DNA from: Tanytarsus gracilentus
Taxonomy: Eukaryota > Arthropoda > Insecta > Diptera > Chironomidae
Length of the DNA stretch: 64,000 nucleotides
Direction: 5' to 3'
NCBI GenBank assembly: GCA_038502055.1
Contig: JAXRKN010000042.1
Span: 3,844,001 to 3,908,000 of the forward strand
The position numbers were made by a program, and so were the translations under genes. How positions within the stretch are numbered: the first letter of the stretch is position 1; every line of letters starts with the position of its first letter. Shown one piece after another: positions 24,087 to 36,260 of the stretch. The notes beneath the pieces are model-generated. The model did not search any database, had not been told where the DNA came from, and saw nothing but the letters and a program-made list of their open reading frames with translations.

Positions 24087-27000
24087 ATGAAAACCAGATT
24101 TAATGGATACGACATCATTTGTGCATTAGTTGAAATTCAAAGGTATGTTAAGATAAATCTCAAAACGGAAGAACTGTTGGTTCCGATGAGAGAATTAAAC
24201 ATCCAGTAAACATGTTGATTTCGCTGAAAACAAAGACATACGTGTATATTTGAAGAAAGCTCTGCATTCTGGAATTTTTTTTGATTAGTTTGGAAGTTGG
24301 TCATGCTGAAGTTCAAAATATATTACAAAAACTATATTATAAACTACGACTTTATTTTTTTTCTAGTCTCGTTGGATGGCGAGTGAACCAAATCTATGAC
24401 ATCGACAATAAAACGTATCTAATAAAGCTACATCAAAACGAGGTACATATAGTTTTAAGGAATTTTAAAATCATCTAACCAACAACGTTATTTTTGTAAC
24501 TTAAAGGAGCGATGTACTTTGCTTTTTGAGAGCGGTGTCCGTATTCATAAAACAAATTTCGATTGGCCCAAGTCTTCGTCGCCACATGGGTTTACGATGA
24601 AGCTAAGAAAACACTTGAAAAACAAGAGATTAGAGGAAATAAAGCAGCTTGGTCAAGATCGTATTGTGCAAATGCAGTTTGGAATCGGTGTTGCGAGCTA
24701 TTTCATCATCCTAGAGCTCTTTGATCGAGGAAATATCATCTTGTGCGACTATAATCAAACAATTTTAAACGTGCTACGTCCACGACAAGAAGGAGAAGAG
24801 CTTAGATTTGTTGTGAAAGAAATTTACCCATCTATGAGAGCTCGTCAAGATCAGGGAGTTCCAACTTTAAGCATGTTAAAGGATAAAATCAATCAAGCAC
24901 AACCAGGCGACACTCTGAAGATAGTTTTAAATCCAATTTCTCCCTGCGGCTCCTCATTAATCGACCATGTTCTGAGTCTCTATGGACTTTCAAACTGCAA
25001 AATTTCAGGAATAGTAGACGAAAATGATCGAAAGAAAAAGAGAAGAAATAAGAAGGCTGATTTGCGAGATTTTGATTTGGAAAAAGACTTTGACACACTT
25101 GCCAATGCGGTAAACGAACTTTATAAGATTATTTCTGAGGCAAAGAATCATGTATCAAAAGGATATATCGTTCAAAAGAAGGAACAAAAGCCTAACTTCG
25201 ATGGGGTCGAAGAATACTTCTACACAAACCTAGAATTTCATCCTTTTCTCTACCAGCAATTTGCTAATGAACCAGTAAAAGAGTTTCCAACTTTTATGCA
25301 GTCTGTTGATGAATTTTTTTCATCACTCGAGAGCCAAAAAATAGATTTAAAAGCACTCGCACAAGAAAAAGAAGCATTAAAGAAGCTCTCAAATATTCGT
25401 CAAGATCACGCAAAGAGATTGAGTGAACTTACTAAAAATCAAATGGTCGATCGGAAGAAGGCTGAACTTATAATCAGAAATCAGTACCTCGTGGAGAGTG
25501 CAATTCATGCCATTCAAAGTCTTCTTGCAAAGCAATTAAGCTGGAATGATATTGAAGCCTTTATTAACGACAGAAAAGAGAATCAAGATAAACTTGCGGG
25601 TGTAATTAAAAAATTGAAATTCTACAGTAATGAAATCACACTTCATCTAACTGATCCTTGCATTGAAGGAGAGGAAGAGTAATAAAATATTTAATCAAGT
25701 GCATAAAATTATTAAAAAATGGTAATTTGTTTTAGTGAGGATTATGCTAACGAGCTTGAAGAAGGTGAACAAGGAAGAAGCGAGGATCAGCTCGGTGAAA
25801 TGGATGTAGACATAGATCTTTCGCTCTCGGCTTACGCAAATGCAACGCGCTATTACGAAATGAAACGGAGTGCGGCAAAAAAGGAACAAAAGACAATTGA
25901 GGTAAACTTTCATTTTCCGTAATAAATTGCGTTTAATGATAATAATTTTTAAAAAACGTAGGCTAGCGGAAAGGCTTTGAAATCCGCCGAAAAAAAGACA
26001 CATCAAGCCTTGAAGGATGTTGGAATTCAGGCGACTATTACAAAGGCAAGAAAGAATTATTGGTTCGAAAAGTTCTTTTGGTTTATTTCTTCTGAAAACT
26101 TTCTTATTATATGTAAGTTCAACTGTTCAATAGATATAGCCGTATAATTATAATTTTATTTTAAAAAGGCGGTCGAGATCAGCAACAGAATGAGCTGCTA
26201 GTTAAGAGGTTTAATAACTTTATTTTTTATTGGTTTTTATTAATAATAATTTTTCTAGATATTTGAGACCAAACGACATTTACGTCCATGCCGAGATACA
26301 AGGTAATCATTTTCTTCACCATGTCTGTTCACAATTGGACTTTAAAAAAATTGTGATTAATTATTCAATAACTAAAAATAATCATTCAAGGTGCTTCCTC
26401 GGTCGTTATCAAGAATCCCACGGGAAATGATGTACCACCAAAAACTTTAAACGAAGCTGGAACAGCTGCTGCTTGTTATAGTGTCGCATGGGATGCAAAA
26501 GTAAATCTTTATCCTTGTAAACTAATCTGTAAAAATGTCGTTCAATATACATTTAATTTTAGGTTGTAACATCAACTTATTGGGTGCATGCTAATCAGGT
26601 TTCAAAAACTGCTCCAACTGGAGAATTTTTGACAACTGGAAGTTTTATGATAAGAGGAAAAAAAAATTTTCTTCCTCCTTGCCATCTAATATTAGGTATG
26701 GGGGCGAATCACGAAGATATAAATTTTATATCTTTGATATCTTTGATATCTTTTCTATCTTTTATCTCTTTTATATCATTTATATCTTCCATACAAAATT
26801 GATATAAAATTTATATCTTTTATATCTTTTTACAACAATTAAATCAAGATTTAATTAAATTTAACAAACTTTAAATGTTTCTTGATATAAAAAATACTTT
26901 AAAATTTTTTTTAAAGGTCTTGGGTTCTTATTTAAACTTGAAGACTCTTCTGTCGAGCGCCATCGAGGAGAGCGAAAAGTTCGTCAATTGGAAAATGATT

Positions 27001-27958
27001 CAATGAGTATTGTCACTGAGGATGATCAAGAAATTCCTCTTGAAGCTTCAGACAGTGAAGATGAAGGAATTTCAAACAAAATTGAGAAAAAATTGGAAAT
27101 TATTGAAGAAGATATCAATGAGTTTCCTGATACTCACATTAAAATTGAACATGCGACGGGAAAAATTGATATTTTAAACGATTCTAAACCGGAGCCAACT
27201 CCTTTGAAAGGAAATCAAGAAGAACAAACCATAATTTTTGCTGGTCCGATCAGAACTAAGAAAGTTGAAGTTAAGTTCAAGCCGCAAAAGAAACAAAAGA
27301 ATCAACAACAGCAGTCATCCCTTGAGATAAAGAAGGAAACAAGCAAACTAGATAATAATGCACCGAAACGTGGACAAAAGGGAAAATTGAAAAAAATTAA
27401 GGAGAAGTATAAAGATCAAGACGATGAGGAGAGAGCGATGATGATGGAATTGCTGCAGTCATCGGGCTCAAAGTCTATTCAAAAATTGAAAAATCAAAAC
27501 GAAGCTGAAAACGAGAGTGAAACTAAGAGAAACGTACCGAGAAATCAGCAAATTAAAGAGAAAAATATCGATGATATTGAAGAAGTTTTCGCGAGTGATG
27601 AGGTTGACATGGTCGACACACTGACTGGATGTCCTGTGGACGAAGATGAGTTGCTGTTTGTCATTCCAGTTGTCGCTCCATACCAAACTTTAACTAACTA
27701 CAAGTATATGTTTTTGAAATTTAAATTTATATAAAATAATAAATAATTTTTTCTTTAAGATTCAAAATCAAACTAACTCCTGGAACAGGTCGCAGAGGAA
27801 AGGCATCAAAAGCAGCACTTCAAATATTTTTGCGTGATAAAAACACAAGCGCTCGCGAAAGGGACCTCATGAAAGCAATGAAAGAAGAAGTTCTTGCACG
27901 CAATATGCCAGGCAAAGTAAAAATCTCCGCAAATGTAGTGAATAAACTTAAGAAATAA
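24087..27958 (+). CDS. Clbn: Caliban / NEMF ribosome quality-control factor
   Basis: Inferred exons 24087-24142, 24367-24442, 24507-25678, 25736-25901, 25962-26112, 26169-26208, 26259-26302, 26391-26500, 26563-26695, 26917-27703 and 27760-27958; 977 residues, all phases consistent. NFACT-N starts at once (MKTRFNGYDIICALVEIQ, GWRVNQIYDIDNKTYLIKL), with the ELFDRGNIILCDY block. A coiled-coil region lies near residues 300-400. The NFACT-R domain (FEKFFWFISSENFLIICGRD, YLRPNDIYVHAEIQGASS) follows. A long acidic/lysine-rich linker and the NFACT-C end (FKIKLTPGTGRRGKASKA) close the protein. NEMF/Rqc2 binds stalled 60S-peptidyl-tRNA complexes, recruits Listerin, and adds C-terminal tails to the nascent chain. 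Drosophila Clbn also has a reported nuclear export role. Intron 9 carries a TATCTT-type microsatellite. Confidence 0.96.
26716..26832. repeat. Degenerate TATCTTT microsatellite in caliban intron 9
   Basis: Repeated tatctttgatatctttt units fill much of the 221-bp intron between exons 26563-26695 and 26917-27703. The unit is imperfect. Reading it as protein gives only repetitive Ile/Ser/Phe, which I take as non-coding. Confidence 0.75.
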
Positions 27959-28152
27959 TATTCCCCAATATTCCAAATTTGGCCAGCATCTTTTAAGGGT
28001 TGAAAATAAAGTTTACTAAACAAAAATTTCATATTTTTAAAATTTATTTAATTGATGAAGAAATTTATTAAATTTTCATCCGTATCTAAAATAAAAGATT
28101 ACAAGGTATTCGAGAATTAAATAACGCAGAAAATGGCATCTTACCTTATTTA

Positions 28153-28311
28153 CTATTCCTTTTGTTTGGTGTAACCATTCATTTCATTTCTTCCACTCCA
28201 TTGATTTATAGGCACTTCACATTTTCTTGGTCTAACAAAATTTGGAAAGAAATGCGATCCTATAGCAGCAAATGTCAAAAATCCAATAATAACATAGTTT
28301 TTTTTAATCAT
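28153..28311 (-). CDS. Candidate 52-residue single-pass membrane smORF
   Basis: A complete ATG-to-TAG frame that encodes a short basic start (MIKKN), one hydrophobic segment (YVIIGFLTFAAIGSHFF), then a polar tail (NFVRPRKCEVPINQWSGRN). The composition (Pro, Arg, Trp, Gly in the tail) is unlike random AT-rich translation and resembles small mitochondrial or ER membrane proteins. It has no intron and no recognised family. It faces the 3' end of caliban (stop at 27958). Evidence is by eye only; coding status rests on conservation that I cannot test. Confidence 0.42.
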   Translation of the reverse strand: MIKKNYVIIGFLTFAAIGSHFFPNFVRPRKCEVPINQWSGRNEMNGYTKQKE

Positions 28312-31300
28312 TTTAATCTATATATAAAGTATACTTTTACTAAATAGGTATACTGAAGGCTCACGGATGGTAAATATAAAAACCTGATAAACAGCTGTTT
28401 TTATTTGTATATTTTTAAATTTTTGGGTTAAATACTTACATGAATTTCCAAGCCTGACTAAAGATAAACTTTTTAATATGGCTCATAAATTTAAGTTAGA
28501 ATTGTAAAAAACTTAATCAAAGATTTTGAAGAGAAAATATAAGAGTATTTTTCTATAATTTTTTTTCGAATACATAAGCATAAACCGCTCTCTTGCTCTT
28601 ACTCCAACGGAGTAAGCTGCCTCTCTTACTCTCTCTCTCACTCTCTCTTTATCTCAATTTCTTCCAAATGCCGCATGTGCTCTGTAGAAAAAAAAATCTC
28701 ATCGCTATGTTATTTTAATTTTTGAGCTCGTTGTAGTATTTTCTCAGTCATGTAAAAGGCGATTTAAAATTTACACTGGCATTAAATAACATGTTTAAAT
28801 TTTTAAAAAATAATGATGATGTAAATAGGATAAAAAATTGTGAGTAATGATTTGCTCAAAAGAGATATTTGTGTGTGATTAAGAAGTGTAAAAATATTTT
28901 ATTGATTTTACGGTGATCTCACTCACTGCGGATTTTCTTGTAAATTATGAGATCAAGGTTATGTACTATCTGCATTGCTAAACAAAATTGGACAAATTCT
29001 TCTATTTATATGGATTTATATTGCCATTTTTAAAATCAAACGAGTAAGTGTTAGCTTACGGTTTTTATCGGAATTTTAAGAATTATAAACAGCTATTTTT
29101 AGATTTAATTAATAAGTTTTTTGTGGACTTGGTTATTTGTAATCTCTTTAGTGATTTTAAAAAAATATTTCCCTTGCCTGAGAAAACATTGAAAAATTTT
29201 AAACTATTATTATAATGAAGAAATATATTTTTAATAGTTAATTCAAGTTAATTTTGAAATTTGATCCTATTAAATTTGTGCTCATAATTCCGCACCTAGG
29301 AATATATGTGATTTATTTTTTTATTGTCGTACTCCGTCAAGACGTTCTGAATTGTTCTATTGTGATTACAAAGGAAGTAATTTATAACTGTTAATAATTA
29401 TATCCAAAAATTGACACTCTACATATATAAAAAAATATATATTACCTCTTTTTACATTCAGTTAAATGCAAAGACGAGAATGAATACTTTGGAACCACTG
29501 TAAAAAAATTGCAACATTACTTTCCTTAAAAAATCATTTAATTTTTCAATATTAAATTAAATGAATTTAACAATGTACATTAATGCTTAATAATCAGTCG
29601 AAAAATAAGGTCACATTTTCTTGATTTGTCATAAAAATCTATTATTTCATATTTAAATTTCATGGATATCCAACAAGTATCCTGGAATAATTGAGTGTTT
29701 CCAAAGTGTGATTAAATATTTTTTCCTCAAATATTCATCGTTCATGTAAACAAAGGCAAAATCAATCAATTCCCATGAACCTCAAAATTTGAATTAATGT
29801 CCTTTGGCACTCGTTTGTTTTAGTCGCAGGAGTTTTTCTCTCGTTTTTTTGTCTGCGTAAAAACCCCTGTTTCGACTAATGCACTCAAATGCAGGTAATT
29901 CATGTGGGGTCTTTGATATCTAAATGTTTTGGTCGTTTTTCGTTTCTATGGCGTAAACACTACATTTTTCAGAAGGGTTTTGTAATATTTTTGGATGGAA
30001 AAATGATCAGATTCATCAAATTTGATAGGTTATAAATAAAATGTAAGAAAAATTGATAGCAGTGGAATAAATGGAATAATAAACTTTATTGTAAAGACAT
30101 TTTGTTCTCTTCAGTTTACTTTCGCGCTTTGAATAGTTGTGAAGGAAATAAACCTGCAGCTAAAGTAAATTATGTCCAAGGTTAGAAGAGAGAAAAAAAT
30201 AGTTTTAAGACAAACTAACGTAAACTTTGTTGCAGTTTATGATATCGACAGAAGATATAAGGTTTTTAAAAATTACATTCAATTTGTGAAAACTTGAGAG
30301 CTTACACAAGTTTTCCAAATTTTCGTCACGTTTGAAATGAATTTAACAGTTCATAAGAGAACTTTTTTAGGTCAAATATAAGTAATGGAAAATAAAACGC
30401 TTTTATTTCCGCAAAGAAAAGCCTAGACTACGAAGTTTATTTACAGTTCAGTCTGACTTTGCACGTTATAAATGGAAGTTGCACTATGTTCGTTCGCATT
30501 TTTTTAAAACGACGTTTCTTAAAAAACTGTATTAAAAAGACATAACAAGACTTCCTAAAACATAAAAAACACACGCTTAAAAGTGTCAAAGTTTTACATA
30601 AGAAATTTTATCACTAAAAAAATAAAATTTCATTTAAATTTGTTTTTTCGATAATATATTGCGTGTATGGGAACAGTATTACGTATATTTTCATTTGCAA
30701 GTGAACTAAATAAATTTTACATAAAAATAAGCAAATCATATTTAGTGTTAGTGATTTAAATTATTCCGTCAGTTGATAATTACCTTTATTGCTGCCCCAA
30801 AAATCGAAGAAAAAACGTCTACGATCACTTAACATTAAAACGATAAGCAAAAATCAGCACGAAACTGAATGTAATCAACATGCCATAAACGGAATTTCGA
30901 CTATGAGTTCTTCATATTATACAATTCATAAATAACAGAACACTCATACTCTAAAACTCCAAGTCGTGAATTTTTAAAAGCTCGAGTTGCCATAAATTTA
31001 TAACTTTTATAGTTCCTGAAAAGTAAAATTTAAAAAGACTGAAACATGTTTAACAATAAGAACTTAACTAATTTTCAACGCCTCAGCTTGTATAAGTACG
31101 TTTTACTTAATTTGTCCAATTTTCCTGCTCAAATTTCACTAGCTAATCTTAAAAAAGTAAAAATTTAATGTTGATAATTCAAAAAAATGTTCTGAATTTT
31201 TCATTGAGTCTTGTGTTTAAAAATTACCTTTATCTTTAACAATTTAATTTATTTATTTTTTAAATTGCTATAGAAACTAAAGGCGTTATACTTTAGTGTT

Positions 31301-31634
31301 GTGAGTGAATTGCACATTTTTGTGGCCCATTTTTATTTTTTAAAAATATTGGCGTTTTTAGGTTGAAATTCTTCAGGTTGTTGCATGATGGAAAGCGATG
31401 ATTTATGATTTTTCTATTATTATCAATTCACTTTTCATTACCTGATGACTCATGTCATTCATAGCGAACTTGAATAAAAAATAGTATTCTTAAAAGCGTA
31501 TTCCTCTATCTATATATTAAAAACTAACTACGAAACGATTTTAAATACATTTTTTAAAAAATTTTAATTGACTTTTTAGTAAAAAAAAATTACTACAAGA
31601 GAGGAAACTTAACCAACATCTTCCGCTGTCAACT
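28312..31634. other. Long AT-rich intergenic region upstream of TTLL5
   Basis: About 3.3 kb with no ORF, tRNA or coding signal that I trust. At 28598-28616 there is a perfect 8-bp inverted repeat with a 3-base loop (cttactcc-aac-ggagtaag), directly followed by a CT-rich tract (about 28620-28665). The rest is AT-rich sequence with homopolymer runs; it presumably includes the TTLL5 promoter. Confidence 0.5.
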
Positions 31635-34600
31635 ATGCCTATCTCAAAAAATTTGGACAAGAAAGATGTTCCTGAGTGAGTTTTTATGTTCTGATTCCAT
31701 TTTATGTAAATTAATTAACACTTTGTAGAGCAAAAAAGAATGAAAAAATACCACAAGAAGTTCAAGTTAATCAATGGGTTATGAATGGATCTTTTGGTTC
31801 TAAAGAGGCGGTAATGACGTAATTCTTTACTGAAAAAACAATTCAAATTGCAACTGTATTTTAAAGGTGTTAATGTTTCGAACAAATGTTCTTGCTGCAA
31901 ATAATTCATCACAGGGGTTCGACCATTCGGATAATTATTTAGAAGCCACTTCCTCGATGAACGATGACATCTCTAAAACATTATGTGAGAAAAATTTTAC
32001 ACTTCCCCAAAATATACTAGACGATCGAAAGATAGATTCGGATACATTTAACTTTACCGAAAGAAAATTGAAGAAGCGTACTCTTGAATCATCATTTTCA
32101 CTGTCTTCATCGACCTCATCAAATGGTAGCAGTGATAACCAATTGGAATTAAATATTGAAAGCAACTCTGAAACACATTCATTTATATCAAAAGATATTG
32201 AAAATAAGGAAAACATTACTCCTCAACCGCTTTCCAAAGATGATATGCCTGCTGCTTTATTTAATGTTACCTTCAAGTTTTTAAATACCGAAACGAGGCT
32301 TTTGCGAAAAATTTTGATTGCTCATGGTTTAAAGGAAGTGTCTCATGATGCTACGGATTTTAATATTTTGTGGACAGGAAATGTTTTGAAACCTGGTAAG
32401 AGTTATTAAGTAATAAAATTAAAAAGAATTACAATTGATTTCTTTTTACAGATATATTTCGTAGCTTATCTATGTATCAAAGAGTAAATCATTTTCCTAG
32501 GTATAACAATAGTTTCTTTAAAATTAAAAAATATTGAAGAAAAATTTGATTATTAAAAATTAATAAACTAAATAATTTTATTTACATAGATCAAGCGAAT
32601 TAACACGTAAGGATAGACTTTACAAAAATATTGAGCGAATGCAACATTTTAGAGGGATGAAACACTTTGACTTTATACCACAAACATTTCTTTTGCCTGC
32701 AGATTACAAAGTCAGTTAAAATTTTGTTCTAAAACAAGATTAAAAATATAGGTTTTCTCCTTCAGGAATTGGTTTTTGCACATAATAAAAACAAAGGTCC
32801 TTGGATTGTTAAGCCAGTCGCAAGTTCGAGAGGAAGAGGTATTTTTCTTGCAAAAACGCCCGATGAAATTCAATCACACATTGCTAGTGATGAACAAGTT
32901 GTCGTTTCACGCTACATTACTGATCCACTTTGCATTGATGGACACAAATGCGATATTAGAATTTATGTTGCTGTGACTTCATTCAATCCCTTAATAATTT
33001 ATCTTTATGAAGAGGGTCTTGTACGAATTGCGACCGTTCGCTATTCTACACCTACCAGTGAAAATCTTTGGAATCCGTGCATGCATCTTTGCAATTATAG
33101 TATCAATAAGTACCACACGGACTATATAAAATCCAACAATGCTTCTTTAGAGGGTAGGTCTTTCCTATGCAGAGTGTTTTGATGAGATTTTTTTAGATAA
33201 AATATTGTCATTTTTTGATAATTTTTTAATATCAAAGAAATCATAAATAAATCACAAGCATTAAAATTTTTAATTTTTCTCAATAGATCATGGACAAAAA
33301 TGGGCAGGTAAATAAATATAGGCGGGTTGTTGTTTTACGATATTTTTATTTATTTTTATCGTCATCGTCTCAGTTGACGTATTTTAATCAAAACAATATT
33401 GTAATTTTTTTCTACAGTAGGAGCACTCCTGAGACATTTAAAAAATCAAGGTTGCAATACAGAGCAATTAATGCTTGATATAGAAGATATTATAATTAAG
33501 GCAATACTGTCTTGTACTCAATCGATTGTGAGTGCATGTCGAATGTTTGTCAATCATCACAGTAATTGCTTTGAATTATTTGGCTTTGATATTCTCATTG
33601 ATGACACTCTGAAGGTATCCTAAAAATAATTGCTCAAATAAAAAAATAATTTAAAAAATTATCTGTTTTAGCCATGGCTTATAGAAGTAAATCTAAGTCC
33701 TTCTTTGGGCTGTGACTCTCCTCTTGATACCAAAATTAAAGCAAATCTGTTAACCGATTTGCTAACTCTAGTCGGAGTCCCGGCCATAAGTCCATTCATG
33801 AAGGCTTCTATGGATAATAAAGGTGTTAAAGTGCGATCTCTGTCTTCTAGTCGTCGAATCAATTCAGCAGAATTCGTTCATAATGCGAGCAGTAAAAAGC
33901 AACATATTTCTACTCTAACAGCGGAAGAATCAAAAATTGTAAAGTTGGCCAAGAGACAAATGGAGAGGCGAGGTGGCTTTGTCCGAATTTTTCCGAGTTC
34001 CGATTCGATGCAAAAATATGAGATGTTTTTAGATCCTATTACGGGCATACCGAGTGCATCTTCAACTGCAGGGAATGGATCATATTTAATGATAATTCCA
34101 CACAATCATAATCATATGCTGTTTGAACAATTGTTTGGTAAAGATAATAACAATACTGCTGAAGATGAAGTAACAGAAAGAATGTACAAGTACGAGCGGA
34201 CTTTAGATCGAACGCTGCCAATAGTTATAGGACCTAAAAATTCGTCTTCAAAAAGTCAAGATGGAGTCAAGATTTTGAAGCAGCAAATAAGGAAATTAAT
34301 TGAAAATGGAGAGCAGCTCTCAACATTGCAAGCCCGCAGAGCGTTTTCACATTACTTAGAACATATTTTAAAAAGATTATCACTCGATGGAAAACATTCT
34401 CATGAGGAATACATAATGAAATTTCTTCAACGAATAGCTGTTTATATGCGACAACCGTTTTTTATCAGAAATGTTACGCACAATCGAATCATGACTAAAG
34501 AAAGAGGTGCCATAATTGCTAAATTGTTGGGTGATTATTTACATCTGTATAACAAAGATACGGAGTCATTTTTAGATACTTTTGAAAGAAAAGGAGTTAT

Positions 34601-34970
34601 TTCGTCTAAACTTTTTGATGACTTTTTGCAACAAGCACAAGAGTTAGACATAGAAAATATTCTCACATTACATACAAATATGACGCAAACAATGCCGTTT
34701 CTTTACAATAGCTGTAGTCCTTCGGTACCTGCTGCACCTCCGGTACCCGTTGGATCTCATGGTTTTTTGAAATCTCTGCCATGTATGTGTCCTGGTAGTA
34801 GTCATGTTCGGGATGTTTGGCGGTCAGATTTGGGAAAACAAGAAAAAATAAAAATCCACATGAAAAAAACTGAGAGATCAGGCAGACTTTCTCCGATTAA
34901 AAAAAAGGTAACCCTTCAAAACACAGGAAAAATTAAAGATTTAGATCGCTCCGGGTGGCTGCACAATTAA
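31635..34970 (+). CDS. TTLL5: Tubulin polyglutamylase TTLL5
   Basis: Inferred exons 31635-31675, 31729-31810, 31867-32395, 32452-32500, 32590-32710, 32766-33153, 33287-33307 (21 nt), 33418-33614 and 33672-34970; 908 residues. The first 170 residues are polar and serine-rich (SSFSLSSSTSSNGSS). The tubulin-tyrosine-ligase-like ATP-grasp domain follows. Blocks matching TTLL5 are NHFPRSSELTRKDRLYKNIE, GPWIVKPVASSRGRGIFL (ATP-binding Lys/Arg), DIRIYVAVTSFNPLIIYLYE, HLCNYSINKY, and the catalytic end WLIEVNLSPSLGCDSPLD. TTLL5 adds the first glutamate to tubulin tails in cilia and sperm flagella, and other substrates are known. The C-terminal 400 residues are less conserved, as in the family. Downstream, TTLL5, the M13 gene, the two-TM gene and the NLR-like gene all run in the same direction, but the gaps argue for separate promoters. 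Confidence 0.95.
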
Positions 34971-36260
34971 AAAATTATGTTTTTCTATTTTTTTCTTTTT
35001 TTGCTTTAATTGCTGGTTTATAGAAATATATCTGAAAATATCTTTTAATTTCCTAATTATTCCTAATTATTTCTAATTATTTTATAATTATTTATATTAT
35101 GATAATTATTATAACTATCGATAATTATCCTAATTATCTTAATTTAAAAAAAAATAATTAGAAATAATTAAAAATAATTAGTAATAATAGGTGTCTACCC
35201 AGATATATAAGATAAATTTTTAGTTATGAAGACGATAGGAGCATGAAACCATAGGAAAACATTATATACTATTTAAAAGTTAATCGCACTGCACAAAGAC
35301 TTCGCTATCAAGGGAAGCCACCTTTTAAATCAATAAAAAAGAGTAACGGTTTAATGTTGTCTTTGGTCAAATTGCTCAACTCCAAATTTTAACATAATTT
35401 TATGAAGTTAATATAAAGTGCCGTACTAAAATTGCTTGTGATAAACATTTTTAATTTTAATTAAGGAAATGAAACAAACTCAATCTGAGTTTGAATAACA
35501 TTTTCAATCCATTGAAAGTTGTCGCAGCTTAAAAATAACTTTTCTCTACCACAAAATAATCTTTAAAATTCACAACTGCACGCTTGTCGATTTTATGTGA
35601 GTACTCTTATGGAGCTTTTTAAGGGCTTTTAAATTTAAAATAGATAAATATGGTTCTTGCAGATTACACAAAAATAATTATGATCAGAGTCTTAAAATGT
35701 TCAGTATTAATAATCTTTTAATCTTCTTTTAATGACTTAAAGAAGCGACAAAAACTATCAGAAATTTCTTTAAAACTTTTTAAACTATAACAAGAACTAT
35801 AACATAAAAATTATTATTTACTTTTTACGCTGAACTTTTGGCTGAAATGACTTTTTGAATTTCAATAAAAAAAATTAAACAAACGAAAATTTGGACTTTG
35901 ATTAAATAATAATTACAACAACAAAAAATTAGTCTGTTTCTTTTATTTCAGCTGTTGAACAGCATGAACCAAAATGTTTATAAAGTTGTTGAGTCGGCGC
36001 AATATGAATTGAGTAAACCACGTGCCTTTTCCACGATAAACAGTTTTCACCAGGAAAATTTATATACTCTCAGTCAAACATTTCCTCTGTTCCTTTATAC
36101 ATTTTCAAGATTAATACTCGCAAGATTTATTTTTTTAGTAAATCAATTCTGACGTGATTTCAATTTTTGTTTATGATACAGATTTTTCTTGTTAAAAAGT
36201 GCAAAGTTAAAAAATTATCGAATATAAAATGAAAACATAGCGAACTAGTCACAAAGATAA
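34971..36260. other. Intergenic region between TTLL5 and the M13-like gene
   Basis: AT-rich; it contains the inverted-repeat block at 35046-35190 described separately. No coding signal except a 65-codon ORF at 35955-36152 without supporting features. The M13 promoter and 5' UTR should lie in its right half. Confidence 0.45.
35046..35190. repeat. TAATTATT-rich repeat with inverted copies
   Basis: Tandem cctaattatt/tctaattatt units on the left (about 35051-35080) are mirrored on the opposite strand by aataattagaaataatta units on the right (about 35152-35190), so the block could fold into a long imperfect hairpin. It begins about 80 bp after the TTLL5 stop codon. A decayed palindromic element or simple-sequence expansion is possible. 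Confidence 0.5.
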
